Below, in pieces: positions 7,725-17,685 of a stretch of DNA of 64,000 bases. Under the pieces are notes generated by a model that ran no database searches, was not told the DNA's origin, and saw only the letters and a list, made by a program, of their open reading frames with translations. Origin of the DNA: Sphingobacterium multivorum (GTDB lineage Bacteria; Bacteroidota; Bacteroidia; Sphingobacteriales; Sphingobacteriaceae); NCBI RefSeq assembly GCF_900457465.1, contig NZ_UAUU01000011.1, forward strand, positions 992,001 through 1,056,000, in the 5' to 3' direction. Within the stretch, counting starts at the first letter, position 1; the number at the start of each line of letters is the position of its first letter. A program made the translations under genes and the position numbers.

Positions 7725-10031
7725 CTAAAATGGATAACCGATCGCAAGATTAAACATCAAATTGTCTTTCCGCCATCTTGAACTTCCAAAGTCGATATCT
7801 TTCAGTACCCAGCGCTCACCTTCTGGTAAATAAGGAATGCGGAACGGGATGGAAAAGTCGGTACGCAGGATCAGAAAAGTGAAGTCAAAGCGTAGCCCCA
7901 GGCCACCGCCCACGGCAAGTTCCTTGAGGAAATCCTTGCTGAATTTGCCCCCGGGCTTATTCTCATCCTCACGTTGTAGCCACACATTACCGGCATCAAT
8001 AAAGGCTGCCCAATGGACGGGACCAGCTATTTTGGCTCGGTACTCGGTATTCAGCTCCAGCTTGATGTCGCCCGTCTGATCGGCATAAAAAAGCCCGTTT
8101 CCGAGTCGCTCGGGTGCCACTGTACCTGGTCCGATTGCACGTGCGCCAAAGGCACGGATGCTATTCGGACCACCCACATAATATTGCTTCAGGTAGGGGA
8201 GGGAACGCGAATTGCCGTACGAGTAGCTCATCCCGATGCTTACCCGGGAAGCTAGTTGTGAATTTTCGCTGAGCTTGAAATAATGCCTGCCGTCGACACT
8301 GGCTTTGATATACTGCGAGAAGTAGGCGTCAAAAAGTTTAAAGGTCTTCCCCTTGTTAAAATCTGCACCTTTGATCAGTCCCAGAATATTGCCCGACAGG
8401 TCCAGATTGCCCTTAAAATAAAAGGTATTCTGCAGATGTTTTTTCATGGTATTCTGAAAGGTGAAATTATAATTGGGCCCAATCGTAAATTGGGGATCGA
8501 TCACATGCCGCAACGCCGGAATGGTATCCATCTGCATTTTATAGCTTTCCGAAATGCCTCTCGGCTGTACATAGGTGATTTCCATCAACGCCAGATCATG
8601 CTGTTTCTCTTCGTTCTCTTGCCAGGTATAACCGTAGCTCAGCGCCATGGAATTGAGGGTATAGGCTTTCCGTCGGTTTAAAAATTCATAGCGTGCCTTG
8701 ATATAGGTGTTCGGAATAAATTGGCGCGAAGGATTGATGGTGCCAAATGGCGTCAATATCCTCGGAAAGGTTAAGGTGGCCTCGGTACCGTACCGGAAAT
8801 AGCTGGAGTTCAGGTCGGCATTGCCTCCCGTCTGCAGTTCGTAGCCGCCAAATACATTGATGTTGAGCTTTTCGGCTCCTTTAAAAGCATTCCGTAAGGT
8901 CCAGTTGACATTGACCTCGGTCCCGTTGTAGACGGAAGCCATCTTGCCCAGCAGCTCTACCCGGATGGATTTCTTGGGCAAGGGCGTGAGATAATAGTAC
9001 ACATCCAGCGCGTTGGGCACTTCCTTGCTGTCCACAAAGTTATTTTTGACAAATTTCCAGCTGTTCAGGTTCACCAAATGGCTGATCGTCCGGTTGTGGG
9101 CATCGCGGTTGTAGAGGTCGCCCTGCTTGAAAAAGATGTGGTTGGCAATAACAGGTTTGCGAAAGCTGTGTTTTGGATCGATAAAGTAATAACTGCTATC
9201 AAATGGTTCGGCATTCCGGGCCGACCGCTGGTAGCCTGCCCCGGTCTCCGTATAGTTGGGGTAGATATAAATCTTGTTGATTTTGGACGGTACCCGGGCC
9301 TGCTCAGGGGCTTCTTTTTTTACCGTGACATACAGATTCACCTTATGGTTGCCGATGGTGCTATCGACCTGCACCAGGATATAGTCTGGGCTAAAATAAT
9401 AGTAGCCCTTATTTTTAAGGACATTGTCTATCCGGTCCCGTTCGTTGAGTACCACATCCAAGCTATAGTTGTTGTTTGGCCGTAGCAGGCTCTCACCGGA
9501 AGTCCCCTGAATATCGCGGCCGAGCTGGGTCGTGCTGTCCACATCAAAGGTGACCGATTTAATGCGGTAGATCAGATTGGGCTTGGCGGTATAGTCTACC
9601 GTTGCTTTTTTATTTTCAACGGTGGTATCAGAGGTTACTTCGGCATTGAAAAATCCGATATTCTCCAGTCGGTTGCGCAGCAGATTTTCATTGTACTCCC
9701 GGTTTACATCGCTCAGTAGTACAGGTTCCTCGCCAATTTTTTTGAGGAAACGTTTTATAAAGTTGCTGTTGGCGGTATCGCCGGCCATATTGTTAAAATA
9801 TAGCTTGTAGGGCATGCCCAGCAACCGCTTATTGGGTTTGGGCCGCAGCGATTCGGCCAGGTAGGTCGCCAGTTTCTCCTTGTTTTTCTTCGAAATGGTA
9901 TCGGATGCGATGTTCACATTTCCCTTCACATACAGGCTCTCGCCTTCGGGTAGGTTTTTGGTCGACGAACAGGCCGCAATGATGCCGCTTATTATAAATA
10001 GGCCAATCAGCCCCTGTAGTTTAATTTGCAT
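7725..10031 (-). CDS. tamL: TamL, BamA/TamA-like outer-membrane assembly lipoprotein
   Basis: About 768 residues from the ATG ending at 10031. This start gives a clean lipoprotein signal ('IISGIIAACSSTKNLPEG') and has an aaaggg site just upstream; the longer ATG at 10055 would add a charged octapeptide before the signal. It has POTRA-like repeats in the first half (for example 'NRLENIGFFNAEVTSDTTVE') and a C-terminal 16-strand barrel of the Omp85 superfamily, with 'GGPNSIRAFGARAIGPG' as the conserved L6 region. TamL replaces TamA in Bacteroidota and works with TamB in moving lipids or inserting outer-membrane proteins. The start codon lies inside the 3' end of tamB (11-base overlap), indicating translational coupling. 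Confidence 0.92.
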   Translation of the reverse strand: MQIKLQGLIGLFIISGIIAACSSTKNLPEGESLYVKGNVNIASDTISKKNKEKLATYLAESLRPKPNKRLLGMPYKLYFNNMAGDTANSNFIKRFLKKIGEEPVLLSDVNREYNENLLRNRLENIGFFNAEVTSDTTVENKKATVDYTAKPNLIYRIKSVTFDVDSTTQLGRDIQGTSGESLLRPNNNYSLDVVLNERDRIDNVLKNKGYYYFSPDYILVQVDSTIGNHKVNLYVTVKKEAPEQARVPSKINKIYIYPNYTETGAGYQRSARNAEPFDSSYYFIDPKHSFRKPVIANHIFFKQGDLYNRDAHNRTISHLVNLNSWKFVKNNFVDSKEVPNALDVYYYLTPLPKKSIRVELLGKMASVYNGTEVNVNWTLRNAFKGAEKLNINVFGGYELQTGGNADLNSSYFRYGTEATLTFPRILTPFGTINPSRQFIPNTYIKARYEFLNRRKAYTLNSMALSYGYTWQENEEKQHDLALMEITYVQPRGISESYKMQMDTIPALRHVIDPQFTIGPNYNFTFQNTMKKHLQNTFYFKGNLDLSGNILGLIKGADFNKGKTFKLFDAYFSQYIKASVDGRHYFKLSENSQLASRVSIGMSYSYGNSRSLPYLKQYYVGGPNSIRAFGARAIGPGTVAPERLGNGLFYADQTGDIKLELNTEYRAKIAGPVHWAAFIDAGNVWLQREDENKPGGKFSKDFLKELAVGGGLGLRFDFTFLILRTDFSIPFRIPYLPEGERWVLKDIDFGSSRWRKDNLMFNLAIGYPF

Positions 10032-13000
10032 GGTAAGCCCTTTCTTCGTCTTCATTTTTAATTGCTGTGGTTTTGATCGTGTCTAACTGTTTCGGCGTAC
10101 TCTTTTTCCCTGCGCTGTTTGCTGTGCTGTCCACCTGCTGGCGGCGCTGCTGTTCTTTTTCCTGTTCTTCCATGCGTTTGCGGTATTCGGGACTATGGAG
10201 CATCAGGCTGTCGCGGATGACGGTGCGGACGCTGTCCCGATAAGCCGAATCCTGTTCCATACGCTCGACATCAAAACGTTTCCTAAACTTCTTGCTGCCT
10301 GTATTGTAATATTCCTTGAGTTTTTTGGAGCGCATAAAGATCTCCTTAAACCGGTTGTAATCCATGGTAATGATAAAACCGATACCCGTTTCAACAAACT
10401 GTCCCTGCAAAGTGACCTGATATTGGTTTTTGCGGTAGAATCGCGCAAAGTAGCGCCCATCTTGGGAAAGCTGATAATCCAGCTGTATATCACCGGCAAT
10501 ATTATTGGCCGCCTCACCAGGGCGTGAATTTCCCTCTACTTCAAAGTTAGATCCGATATTGACTTTCAGGCGGTCGTTGAGCAGCATTTTGGACACCCCG
10601 ATGTTCAGGTCGGTACGTGTCTGGGCAGTTCCAGTGCTGTAATCGTCTGCTGAGGTCAGGTTGAAATCAAGTTCAACTCCCGTAATTAAATCGGAGGCCA
10701 GGCGGTTGAGCTGCGAACTTAAAAACGAACTGACGCTATTGCGTACCAGGGCTTCTGTACCACCGCCACCAGAAAGGCTTTCAAATGGATTGGCCGACAT
10801 AAAACGCCCCAGCACTATCAGTGAAAAGACCTGTTTATTGAGGTCGGAAGGATTATCGCGTAAGGTCGTCAGGGCATTGTCTACCTTACTGATCACATCC
10901 TGCGATACGATGGCATTGTTGGCATTCAGGTCGATATCAAAATTGAGCTGTGGCTGAAACAGTTGGTCTGAAATTTTCAGCAGCACGTCGAAAGGTATCT
11001 TTTGCTTGTACAAGTTGGCGTTCTGCGTGCCAAGCTGTGGCGCTACCAGTTCTAGCGTAGGGGCTTTTAAGGTATATACTGCCGTAATATTCAACTGCGC
11101 GTCCAATGGATCGCCATTCCAGGTAATTGTACTTCCTTTCTGAAATTTGAAGTCTCTGCTGACGGGACCAAAGCTGAACGAATAACTTCCCCTCTCCACG
11201 GTAAAAGTGCCCGACATGGTTATTTTACCGCTGGCATCTACGCCGGCATTTAATTCGGCCTCGCCCTGAATGTTTAGGGCATCCTGCGAGCCTGCATCAA
11301 GCAGAATCTTAAACTTAGCATCCTTATCGGTCTGCAGGTTCAGGTCGACATCTATGCCCGTCAGTTTGGTGACGGTCATGGAATCTAATCGGGCAAGGGC
11401 ATTTGCGGTGGCCGTATCGCGTTTGTCTACAAATTCGACTACACCCTTCCGATCGGCCATACCGGGATCATTGTTGGGCATTACCATGGTAAAATCGGTA
11501 CTGTCAAGTACTTTGAGGGTACCGTCCACAACAGGTTTGTCTAGATTTCCACCGATCTGCAGATCGGTACCCAGAAACATTTTTCCATAAAATAGATCGT
11601 TGTCTGCTTGAGTGGAATTTAGGACTTCAAAATTGTCCATGGCGATGCCGAGGTCAAATTCAAAATCGGTGTAGGTCTGTGTCTTGATAGAACCGCTGAC
11701 CTGGGCAAAATTGCCTTTGCTGTCTTCGAGTTCAAATTTGGGAAACGAAATACCATTTTGGTCAAAACGGATCTGTTCATCTTTTGCTTTGAACAGGGCA
11801 TTGAGCATGGCTACATTAAATTCTGCTTCCCTGAAATTGAGGTCACCTCTGATCTGTGGTTTCGAAGGCGATCCATTTATTTTTAGCTGACCCTCCAGGT
11901 TACCCTTTGCGTCTTTGAGGTTGCCCATGCTGAATGCCTGTACGGTCTTCATTGTCAGTGGCGCAATATCCAGGGTGAAGTCAAGCGCTGCATCGCCTTG
12001 CGGTGGATTGATAAAGTCTCCGCTCAGGACGAGGTTATTTCCGTTTTCGGTAATGCTTACGTTGGCATTGTAGGTGTTTTCGCGTTCATTATTAACTTTG
12101 ATATTGATATTGCCCACGGTATCTTTTCCGAAGTAAAACTTGTCGACGACAAGATCGGCAACAAAAACAGGACTGCTTTCCAAGCGGGAGAGCGTGGTTT
12201 GTCCGTTGATGCCGCCGCCGACATCCAGGCTGTCACTCATGACCATCTTGCTCAGTGTCTCGATACGGAAATTTTTAAACGCCACATCAAGCGGTGAGTT
12301 CAGGATGCTGTCCTTGGAAGCGATGCGCAGTTCCTGTCCCTTGTTGCTGAGGACAAAATTGTTCGCCAGCAGTCCTGCGCTGCCAAATTTTAAGGTGTTG
12401 TTGGGCGCCACATCCCACTTATCGTAGTTGAGCATGAGGCCGTCCTGCAGCAGGCTGAATTCAAATAGGCCATTTTTGGCCTCCATGTTGGCCCCCAGGT
12501 GGTACTGTTCTTTATCCTGCTTATCTTTGATCCAAAGCCCCATGTTGACGATGTTCTGAGCAACCTTACCACTGAAAACCGTATTGGTCAGCTCAATGCT
12601 GCTCATTTTAACTTTGTTGATTAAGGCCGAATAATAGAGGGCACTATCCAGACTGTTGATATCCAGGGTTACATTGTCAATCGCCGTACCCGCATACACA
12701 ATGCGTGGGGCATCCAGTTTGGCCGAGAGGTTTTTGGATGTACTGTTAAAGAGACCGTCCAGGGTAATGGCTTTCATTTCTGTCAGCTGTGGCAGAAAAT
12801 CTTGAATCAGTCTATTGCGGCTCAGCTGTGCCGAAAATTCGAGGATCTGCGGTGAGTAGGCCGGAATCTTGACCGGCTTTTCGGGTTTGTAATAAACCTG
12901 AAGCAAATCTTGGACGGCACTTTGCAGCTCCAGAATTTTGTATTTGCCGACCAGGTGGGCATTCAGAAAATCAGAACGCAGCACCAGCTGATTGCGGCTG

Positions 13001-15414
13001 GTATCGGCCTTGGCCAAGAGTGAAACAGTATCCAGTGCGTAACGATCGGAGTTATATCGTATCAACGAATTGGTAATATGCGCTTCACCATTCAAAAAGT
13101 TCGGATCTGCCGTGCTGAAGTTACCGCTCAGTTTGCCCCGGTAGCTAAGCGCATCCTGCATCAGGTGTAACTTTTGCAAGTTGATGCTGTCGACCAGCAG
13201 TTCGAATGCTACCTTGGGATAAGTCGATTTCATATTGGCGCTGGCATTCAGCTTAAGTTTGATATTCGGATCGGGACTTAGAATGGATGCCTTCATCGCA
13301 CCCTTATCGGCCGATATATCCATGTCGATATCATGGTAGCGGTAGCCCATCGCATCCAGCCGGTTCACTTTACCGTCAAAATTGGCCATCAGTTTTTTAG
13401 GATCGGTACCCTTGCCTTTGATTTTTCCTTCGAAAGAAAGGATGCCCAGGGTACTGTCCATTTTCATGATTTGACCGATATTGAGGTCACGAACGTTGAC
13501 TGCCGCATCGTATAGGGTATCGCGCTTGGTCATTTGGACCGTTCCATCGACTTTGGCAGTGCCTTTTTCGGTCACCAATGCGAGGTTGGTCTTGAAGGCA
13601 GTCATTCCACCTTTAAAAGTTCCGCTCAGACCGATGGTATTGGGTAATTCGATTCCGGCAGGCAGCATCGATTTGGAAACGAGTTTTTCGATATCCGAAC
13701 GGCCTGTCGTCAGTTTTTTCAGGTTGAGGTCTACCGACAATTTATTCATATCGGGTAGTCCTTTCAGATGCAGGCTGGCAATCAATCGGGTATTGGAAAG
13801 TGTCCTGAAGTCGATATTCGGAATATGCAGATCATCGACACGGCCGGTCACGCGGGTGTCGATATAAAATTTTTTGTCGAGCAGGGGCTTCATCACCTGC
13901 ATGGTGTCCAGAAAGGGTGCGAGAAATCGGATATCGCGCATATCAATATAGCTTTTTGTGATGTTGGCATTGACCGTGATCAATTCTGGTCTTTTGGCGA
14001 TGATATCCAGGGAAGGATAACTTAGCTTAACATAATCGCGAATCAGGGTGCGAGGAGTTTCCGCATAGAGATTTTTGATTTCGGCACCGGTATTGGTATA
14101 CTTAAAATCGGCCTTTAATTGCTTGATGACAAAGCCGGAGTGGTCGGCTGCCACGAGTTCTTTCAAGGATCCGCTCATGGAGTCGGCGCTGTAGTACAGA
14201 TCGGTTAACCTGGTTTTTAGACCGGGCATGTGGATATTAAAATAATCGAAGCCTTTGATGCGCGGCTGATTGTCGTCTTTAAAACGGATACTGGTATTGT
14301 TGATGATGATGTCTTTTGCGGAAACTACCCAATTCATCGTTGTGGCCGCACCGGAAGCTGTTTTTGCAGTGCCGTTCTTTTCTGCCTGGGCGTCTGATTT
14401 CCCAGTTTTTGCTTCCTTGTTTTTTGCGTTGGTTGTTGCCGCGTCTGCTTTCGTTGCGTTGGTTTTTGTCACCTTGGCAGTAGCCTGTTGAATTTTTCCG
14501 AGCAGGACATTGTTGTCCGAGCCGTCGAGATCGAGCTTTTGGATGTCGACAACTTGTTTGTTCAGATCGATCTGATTGATGTCGGCATGGAATCTTTTTA
14601 GGACAAATTGCGACTTCAGTGCACTGGACTGGTCCTCGTAGCGGACCAAAATATTATTGAGGTCGGCCACCTGTATACCCACGTCAGGAAGGAGGGAAGT
14701 TGTCTGTGCCGTTTTATCGGTGATACCAAAATCTTCTACCGATGGGCCTGCGCCTGCTGCGGCGGGCTTCCACTGCTTGACCGTTGCATTTAGTCCGTCG
14801 ATATTGATTTTAGGTAGCTCAAAGGCCATGTTTTTGGTCAGGTCAAATTTCTTTATGTTGGTATTTAAACGACCGAGATAGACGTCGGCACTGGTACCAA
14901 TCACAGCATCGGCATAAACCACATGTATTTTTTCAAACTGTATTTTATCGAGGTTAAACAGCAGGGCAGAAGTGGTGTCAGCAGTAGGTTCACTTTCTTT
15001 TTCAGAAACAAAGGCCTTAACGATATAATCAAAGTTGAAGGCGCTGTCGGGAAGAGTACGTCGTATTTTGGCGGTAATTCCGCGGGCTTCCAGGCTTTGG
15101 ATCTCTACCGTATTTTTCAAAAGCTTGAGCATATTGATATCGACGGCAATGCTTTTTCCCGCAACCAGGGTATCCTTACTTTGGTCTTCGAGGTAGATGT
15201 TTTCGAGGACCAATTTTTTGGGGAAATCAATATTAATGTAGCCAATGCTAACGGGTGTGCCGATCTTGCCTTCGACATAATGCGTTACTTTTCCGGCGAT
15301 ATAATTCTGTATACTGGGCAGGCGCAATAAAAAAAGGATCAGCATAAAAAGCGCAATGATGCCGCCAATAATCCACAGTATTGTTTTTAAAGCAATTCGT
15401 GTAAATCTGTTCAA
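10021..15414 (-). CDS. tamB: Translocation and assembly module protein TamB
   Basis: 1797 residues. A single N-terminal membrane helix (about residues 9-30) anchors it in the inner membrane; a very long repetitive beta-rich region then spans the periplasm, and the C-terminal roughly 450 residues form the TamB (DUF490) domain, for example 'GSYSFSFGPVSRDFKFQKGS' and 'NLYKQKIPFDVLLKISDQLF'. An Ala/Lys/Thr-rich low-complexity linker lies near residues 300-345. TamB is an AsmA-like bridge thought to carry phospholipids to the outer membrane. tamL follows with overlapping codons, so they form one operon. The opposite strand carries many long but spurious open frames. Confidence 0.95.
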   Translation of the reverse strand: MNRFTRIALKTILWIIGGIIALFMLILFLLRLPSIQNYIAGKVTHYVEGKIGTPVSIGYINIDFPKKLVLENIYLEDQSKDTLVAGKSIAVDINMLKLLKNTVEIQSLEARGITAKIRRTLPDSAFNFDYIVKAFVSEKESEPTADTTSALLFNLDKIQFEKIHVVYADAVIGTSADVYLGRLNTNIKKFDLTKNMAFELPKINIDGLNATVKQWKPAAAGAGPSVEDFGITDKTAQTTSLLPDVGIQVADLNNILVRYEDQSSALKSQFVLKRFHADINQIDLNKQVVDIQKLDLDGSDNNVLLGKIQQATAKVTKTNATKADAATTNAKNKEAKTGKSDAQAEKNGTAKTASGAATTMNWVVSAKDIIINNTSIRFKDDNQPRIKGFDYFNIHMPGLKTRLTDLYYSADSMSGSLKELVAADHSGFVIKQLKADFKYTNTGAEIKNLYAETPRTLIRDYVKLSYPSLDIIAKRPELITVNANITKSYIDMRDIRFLAPFLDTMQVMKPLLDKKFYIDTRVTGRVDDLHIPNIDFRTLSNTRLIASLHLKGLPDMNKLSVDLNLKKLTTGRSDIEKLVSKSMLPAGIELPNTIGLSGTFKGGMTAFKTNLALVTEKGTAKVDGTVQMTKRDTLYDAAVNVRDLNIGQIMKMDSTLGILSFEGKIKGKGTDPKKLMANFDGKVNRLDAMGYRYHDIDMDISADKGAMKASILSPDPNIKLKLNASANMKSTYPKVAFELLVDSINLQKLHLMQDALSYRGKLSGNFSTADPNFLNGEAHITNSLIRYNSDRYALDTVSLLAKADTSRNQLVLRSDFLNAHLVGKYKILELQSAVQDLLQVYYKPEKPVKIPAYSPQILEFSAQLSRNRLIQDFLPQLTEMKAITLDGLFNSTSKNLSAKLDAPRIVYAGTAIDNVTLDINSLDSALYYSALINKVKMSSIELTNTVFSGKVAQNIVNMGLWIKDKQDKEQYHLGANMEAKNGLFEFSLLQDGLMLNYDKWDVAPNNTLKFGSAGLLANNFVLSNKGQELRIASKDSILNSPLDVAFKNFRIETLSKMVMSDSLDVGGGINGQTTLSRLESSPVFVADLVVDKFYFGKDTVGNINIKVNNERENTYNANVSITENGNNLVLSGDFINPPQGDAALDFTLDIAPLTMKTVQAFSMGNLKDAKGNLEGQLKINGSPSKPQIRGDLNFREAEFNVAMLNALFKAKDEQIRFDQNGISFPKFELEDSKGNFAQVSGSIKTQTYTDFEFDLGIAMDNFEVLNSTQADNDLFYGKMFLGTDLQIGGNLDKPVVDGTLKVLDSTDFTMVMPNNDPGMADRKGVVEFVDKRDTATANALARLDSMTVTKLTGIDVDLNLQTDKDAKFKILLDAGSQDALNIQGEAELNAGVDASGKITMSGTFTVERGSYSFSFGPVSRDFKFQKGSTITWNGDPLDAQLNITAVYTLKAPTLELVAPQLGTQNANLYKQKIPFDVLLKISDQLFQPQLNFDIDLNANNAIVSQDVISKVDNALTTLRDNPSDLNKQVFSLIVLGRFMSANPFESLSGGGGTEALVRNSVSSFLSSQLNRLASDLITGVELDFNLTSADDYSTGTAQTRTDLNIGVSKMLLNDRLKVNIGSNFEVEGNSRPGEAANNIAGDIQLDYQLSQDGRYFARFYRKNQYQVTLQGQFVETGIGFIITMDYNRFKEIFMRSKKLKEYYNTGSKKFRKRFDVERMEQDSAYRDSVRTVIRDSLMLHSPEYRKRMEEQEKEQQRRQQVDSTANSAGKKSTPKQLDTIKTTAIKNEDEERAYHAN

Positions 15415-15507
15415 GGTGTTGTTGATTTAAGTTTACAGATATAACAACACAGAACTGCAAATGGTTTGGATATCGTGAATTGATATCTCTGCCGATGTAT
15501 GTTTAGC

Positions 15508-15666
15508 TTACCATAACAACCAAGTTAGAATCGCTAGAAAGCCGCCACGGATGAGTAATTCCTGTGTGAGCTCCTCGCGGTCCAGTTTATACCAGCTATA
15601 TTTTTCATAATACTTTCGGATTATCTGTCTATTCTTTTGGTTGACGATTTTATATGTTGCTTTCAT
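15508..15666 (-). CDS. Small hypothetical protein, one membrane helix
   Basis: A 52-codon frame: Lys/Arg/Tyr-rich N-terminus ('QKNRQIIRKYYEKYSWYKL') followed by a hydrophobic C-terminal segment ('GGFLAILTWLLW'). Composition looks coding, with a basic cytoplasmic part and a short membrane anchor ending in Trp. I recognise no family. No strong ribosome-binding site is seen, which is normal in this group. It sits alone in the 500-base stretch between tamB and the PRC-barrel gene. Confidence 0.5.
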   Translation of the reverse strand: MKATYKIVNQKNRQIIRKYYEKYSWYKLDREELTQELLIRGGFLAILTWLLW

Positions 15667-15916
15667 AAGCGATTTGTATTGATTTTCTACAAATCATGCA
15701 ATTTTAATGCAGTTTTTATGGCGGAAAAGGGATTTCAGTAGTAATTTGGTACGATAGGTTATAAAATACTGACGGTTTGGGTATTTACACGATTAAATTC
15801 AAGAAATACGGCATTTAGGGTTTGTCTATGCACGCTATAGTTGCAGTTATTTATAAATAAGCGGCTTAAATAACGCATATTATCTAAGCCGCTCAAAGTA
15901 GTTGTACGTGATTATA

Positions 15917-16648
15917 CTAAAGTTCACTATTGTTGTCGAGTGTACCCGGCTCGTGCCCCGTCCCTTGCTCATGTCGTGCAGCCACTCTACGGGTGCGCTG
16001 CGTCTGATCTGTCGGAAGACTTTCGGTTCTTTTCCCGCCGCTATAGAACGTATCTTCGCTAAAGTGATAATGATCGTAGAATGCAGTCGGGTCATAGCTG
16101 TTAGAGCTTACGACGAAACCTACATCGCCAGTGCCTTCAAATACATGACGTGTAATTAACTCTGTTTCGGGCGTGACTTTATCCTGTTGGTAAGCAGGCA
16201 GTCGAATTAACTGATCTTCACTGACGGATATGACCACTACTTCGCCATCGTCGGCAGGATTATACAGATAATCTGTTGCTGGTTCTTCCGTCGGAATTTC
16301 GTCTACCGTAAGGATCACGCTAGGATCGATGGGCTCGACAGGTGGAACCAGCGTGGTTTCCTCATTGCTGGCCTGAATTTGTGTACCGTCATAAAGCGAT
16401 GCTAATCCAATGGGGGCCAATACTTTCTTGTCTTCGTCAATAACAAAATCGGCGTCATGGAGATCAACGATGATATAACGGACTTGTAGGCTTTCAGGAT
16501 CAAAGAGTAGATCATCCACCTTGCCGATCAATTGACCAGCTTCATTTTTCACTTTCCAGCCTCGGATATCTGGTTCGCCGTCGACAATTTCATAATCGCT
16601 TCCACCGAGTTCAATCAAATGATTATAGTTGTTTTCTTCTATTGCCAT
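15917..16648 (-). CDS. PRC-barrel domain protein
   Basis: About 243 residues from the ATG ending at 16648; an in-frame ATG at 16672 would add only 8 residues. The PRC-barrel domain covers about residues 10-85 ('IRGWKVKNEAGQLIGKVDDL', 'VRYIIVDLHDADF', 'KVLAPIGLASL'). The middle is acidic and the last 40 residues are basic and disordered. Such proteins are common beside stress genes in Bacteroidota; no enzymatic function is known. It lies 27 bases downstream of the OmpA-domain gene on the same strand and is probably cotranscribed with it. Confidence 0.85.
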   Translation of the reverse strand: MAIEENNYNHLIELGGSDYEIVDGEPDIRGWKVKNEAGQLIGKVDDLLFDPESLQVRYIIVDLHDADFVIDEDKKVLAPIGLASLYDGTQIQASNEETTLVPPVEPIDPSVILTVDEIPTEEPATDYLYNPADDGEVVVISVSEDQLIRLPAYQQDKVTPETELITRHVFEGTGDVGFVVSSNSYDPTAFYDHYHFSEDTFYSGGKRTESLPTDQTQRTRRVAARHEQGTGHEPGTLDNNSEL

Positions 16649-16675
16649 GTCTTTAATTTTATTGGTTATCAATTT

Positions 16676-17314
16676 TTATTTATTCCGAAAAACGACAATC
16701 TCCACATTGCGGTTCTGATTTCTGCCACTTGCAGTTTCATTGTTGGCGACTGGCGCTTTTTCACCACGAGAATGTATACTGATTTTTTCCTGAGCAATGT
16801 TGCCACGCTTGACGAGCCAGTCTTTGACAGCGGTTGCTCTTTCTACACCAAGCTGCTTATTGTGGGAAACTGTACCTGTGCTATCCGTATTGCCGAAAAC
16901 GCCAACATAGGCTCCTTTAAAATTTTTATTTAAAGCTGCTGAAATCTGGTTGAGCTTCGCTTCAGCTGTACTTTCTAAGGTATTTTTATCGGTTGCGAAC
17001 AAGATGTTTTCCCCTAACGAATAGATGGTATAAGCATCGCTCGAACGTACACGGATATCCTTATCCGTAATGTTTGGATCGGAAGATTCAGCACTGTTGA
17101 AATCAATTGAATTCCATTCTGGAACGGTGGTCGCAAGTGTATCTCCTTGTGGCGCGCTTGAATTAACGGTCGTATCGGAGCTGGTTTCATTTAACCTAGC
17201 GCCACTGTTAGAACGATTGATGAAATAGAGGACCAATCCCAATGCGATCAGTGAAAGAAGGAGCCATAACCACCAAGGTGCTCCATTTTTAGGTTTTACT
17301 TCTAAATGTGCCAT
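16676..17314 (-). CDS. OmpA-domain cell-envelope protein
   Basis: 212 residues from the ATG ending at 17314, which places a single membrane helix at about residues 13-32 ('WWLWLLLSLIALGLVLYFIN'). After a Ser/Thr-rich spacer the OmpA domain occupies about residues 105-212, with 'FATDKNTLESTAEAKLNQIS', 'GNTDSTGTVSHNKQLGVERA' and the closing 'GRNQNRNVEIVV' that forms the peptidoglycan-binding site. The inner-membrane anchor plus OmpA domain suggests tethering the membrane to the cell wall. It heads a two-gene operon with the PRC-barrel gene. Confidence 0.88.
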   Translation of the reverse strand: MAHLEVKPKNGAPWWLWLLLSLIALGLVLYFINRSNSGARLNETSSDTTVNSSAPQGDTLATTVPEWNSIDFNSAESSDPNITDKDIRVRSSDAYTIYSLGENILFATDKNTLESTAEAKLNQISAALNKNFKGAYVGVFGNTDSTGTVSHNKQLGVERATAVKDWLVKRGNIAQEKISIHSRGEKAPVANNETASGRNQNRNVEIVVFRNK

Positions 17315-17685
17315 ATATACTTTTTTCAAACAGAACAACATTTATTGAGCTTCGTTTGAAAAAGTTTTGTTTAGGAAGGATTGCTGGTTAAATCATACCG
17401 CCTGGAAAACGTACAAAAGTCAGAATCGTACCTTCAGCGTACATGACCTGTTCCGGATCTTTGGGCTTTTAAAAATCTTTGCCGATAATTTCATAGTTTT
17501 ACAGGCATGGGGTTTTATCGCTATTGTTTATATTTTATTTTGTTACTGCTCACTTCATGTGCAGCAGATACAAAACAGGCAAATTTTGCTACTGTTACAG
17601 AATGCTATTTCCGCTTGAGAAGATTGATTGGATAAGTGCTATTCCATTTGAAATAATTAAGTTTGTGGTATAGCGCTTATAAAAA
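17315..17685. other. Intergenic region between divergent OmpA-domain and HTCS genes
   Basis: No gene is supported here. It must hold the promoters of both divergent genes. The segment 17620-17680 is AT-rich and could be the HTCS promoter, but no clear TAnnTTTG element at suitable spacing is seen. Confidence 0.5.

Noticed and set aside
8283..9485. Long open frames on the plus strand across tamL
   Set aside because: They lie opposite a clear Omp85 gene, have no family features or ribosome-binding sites and follow the codon structure of the minus strand.
10661..15330. Many plus-strand open frames across tamB, up to 135 codons
   Set aside because: Antisense shadows of a GC-richer coding strand; no recognisable domains.
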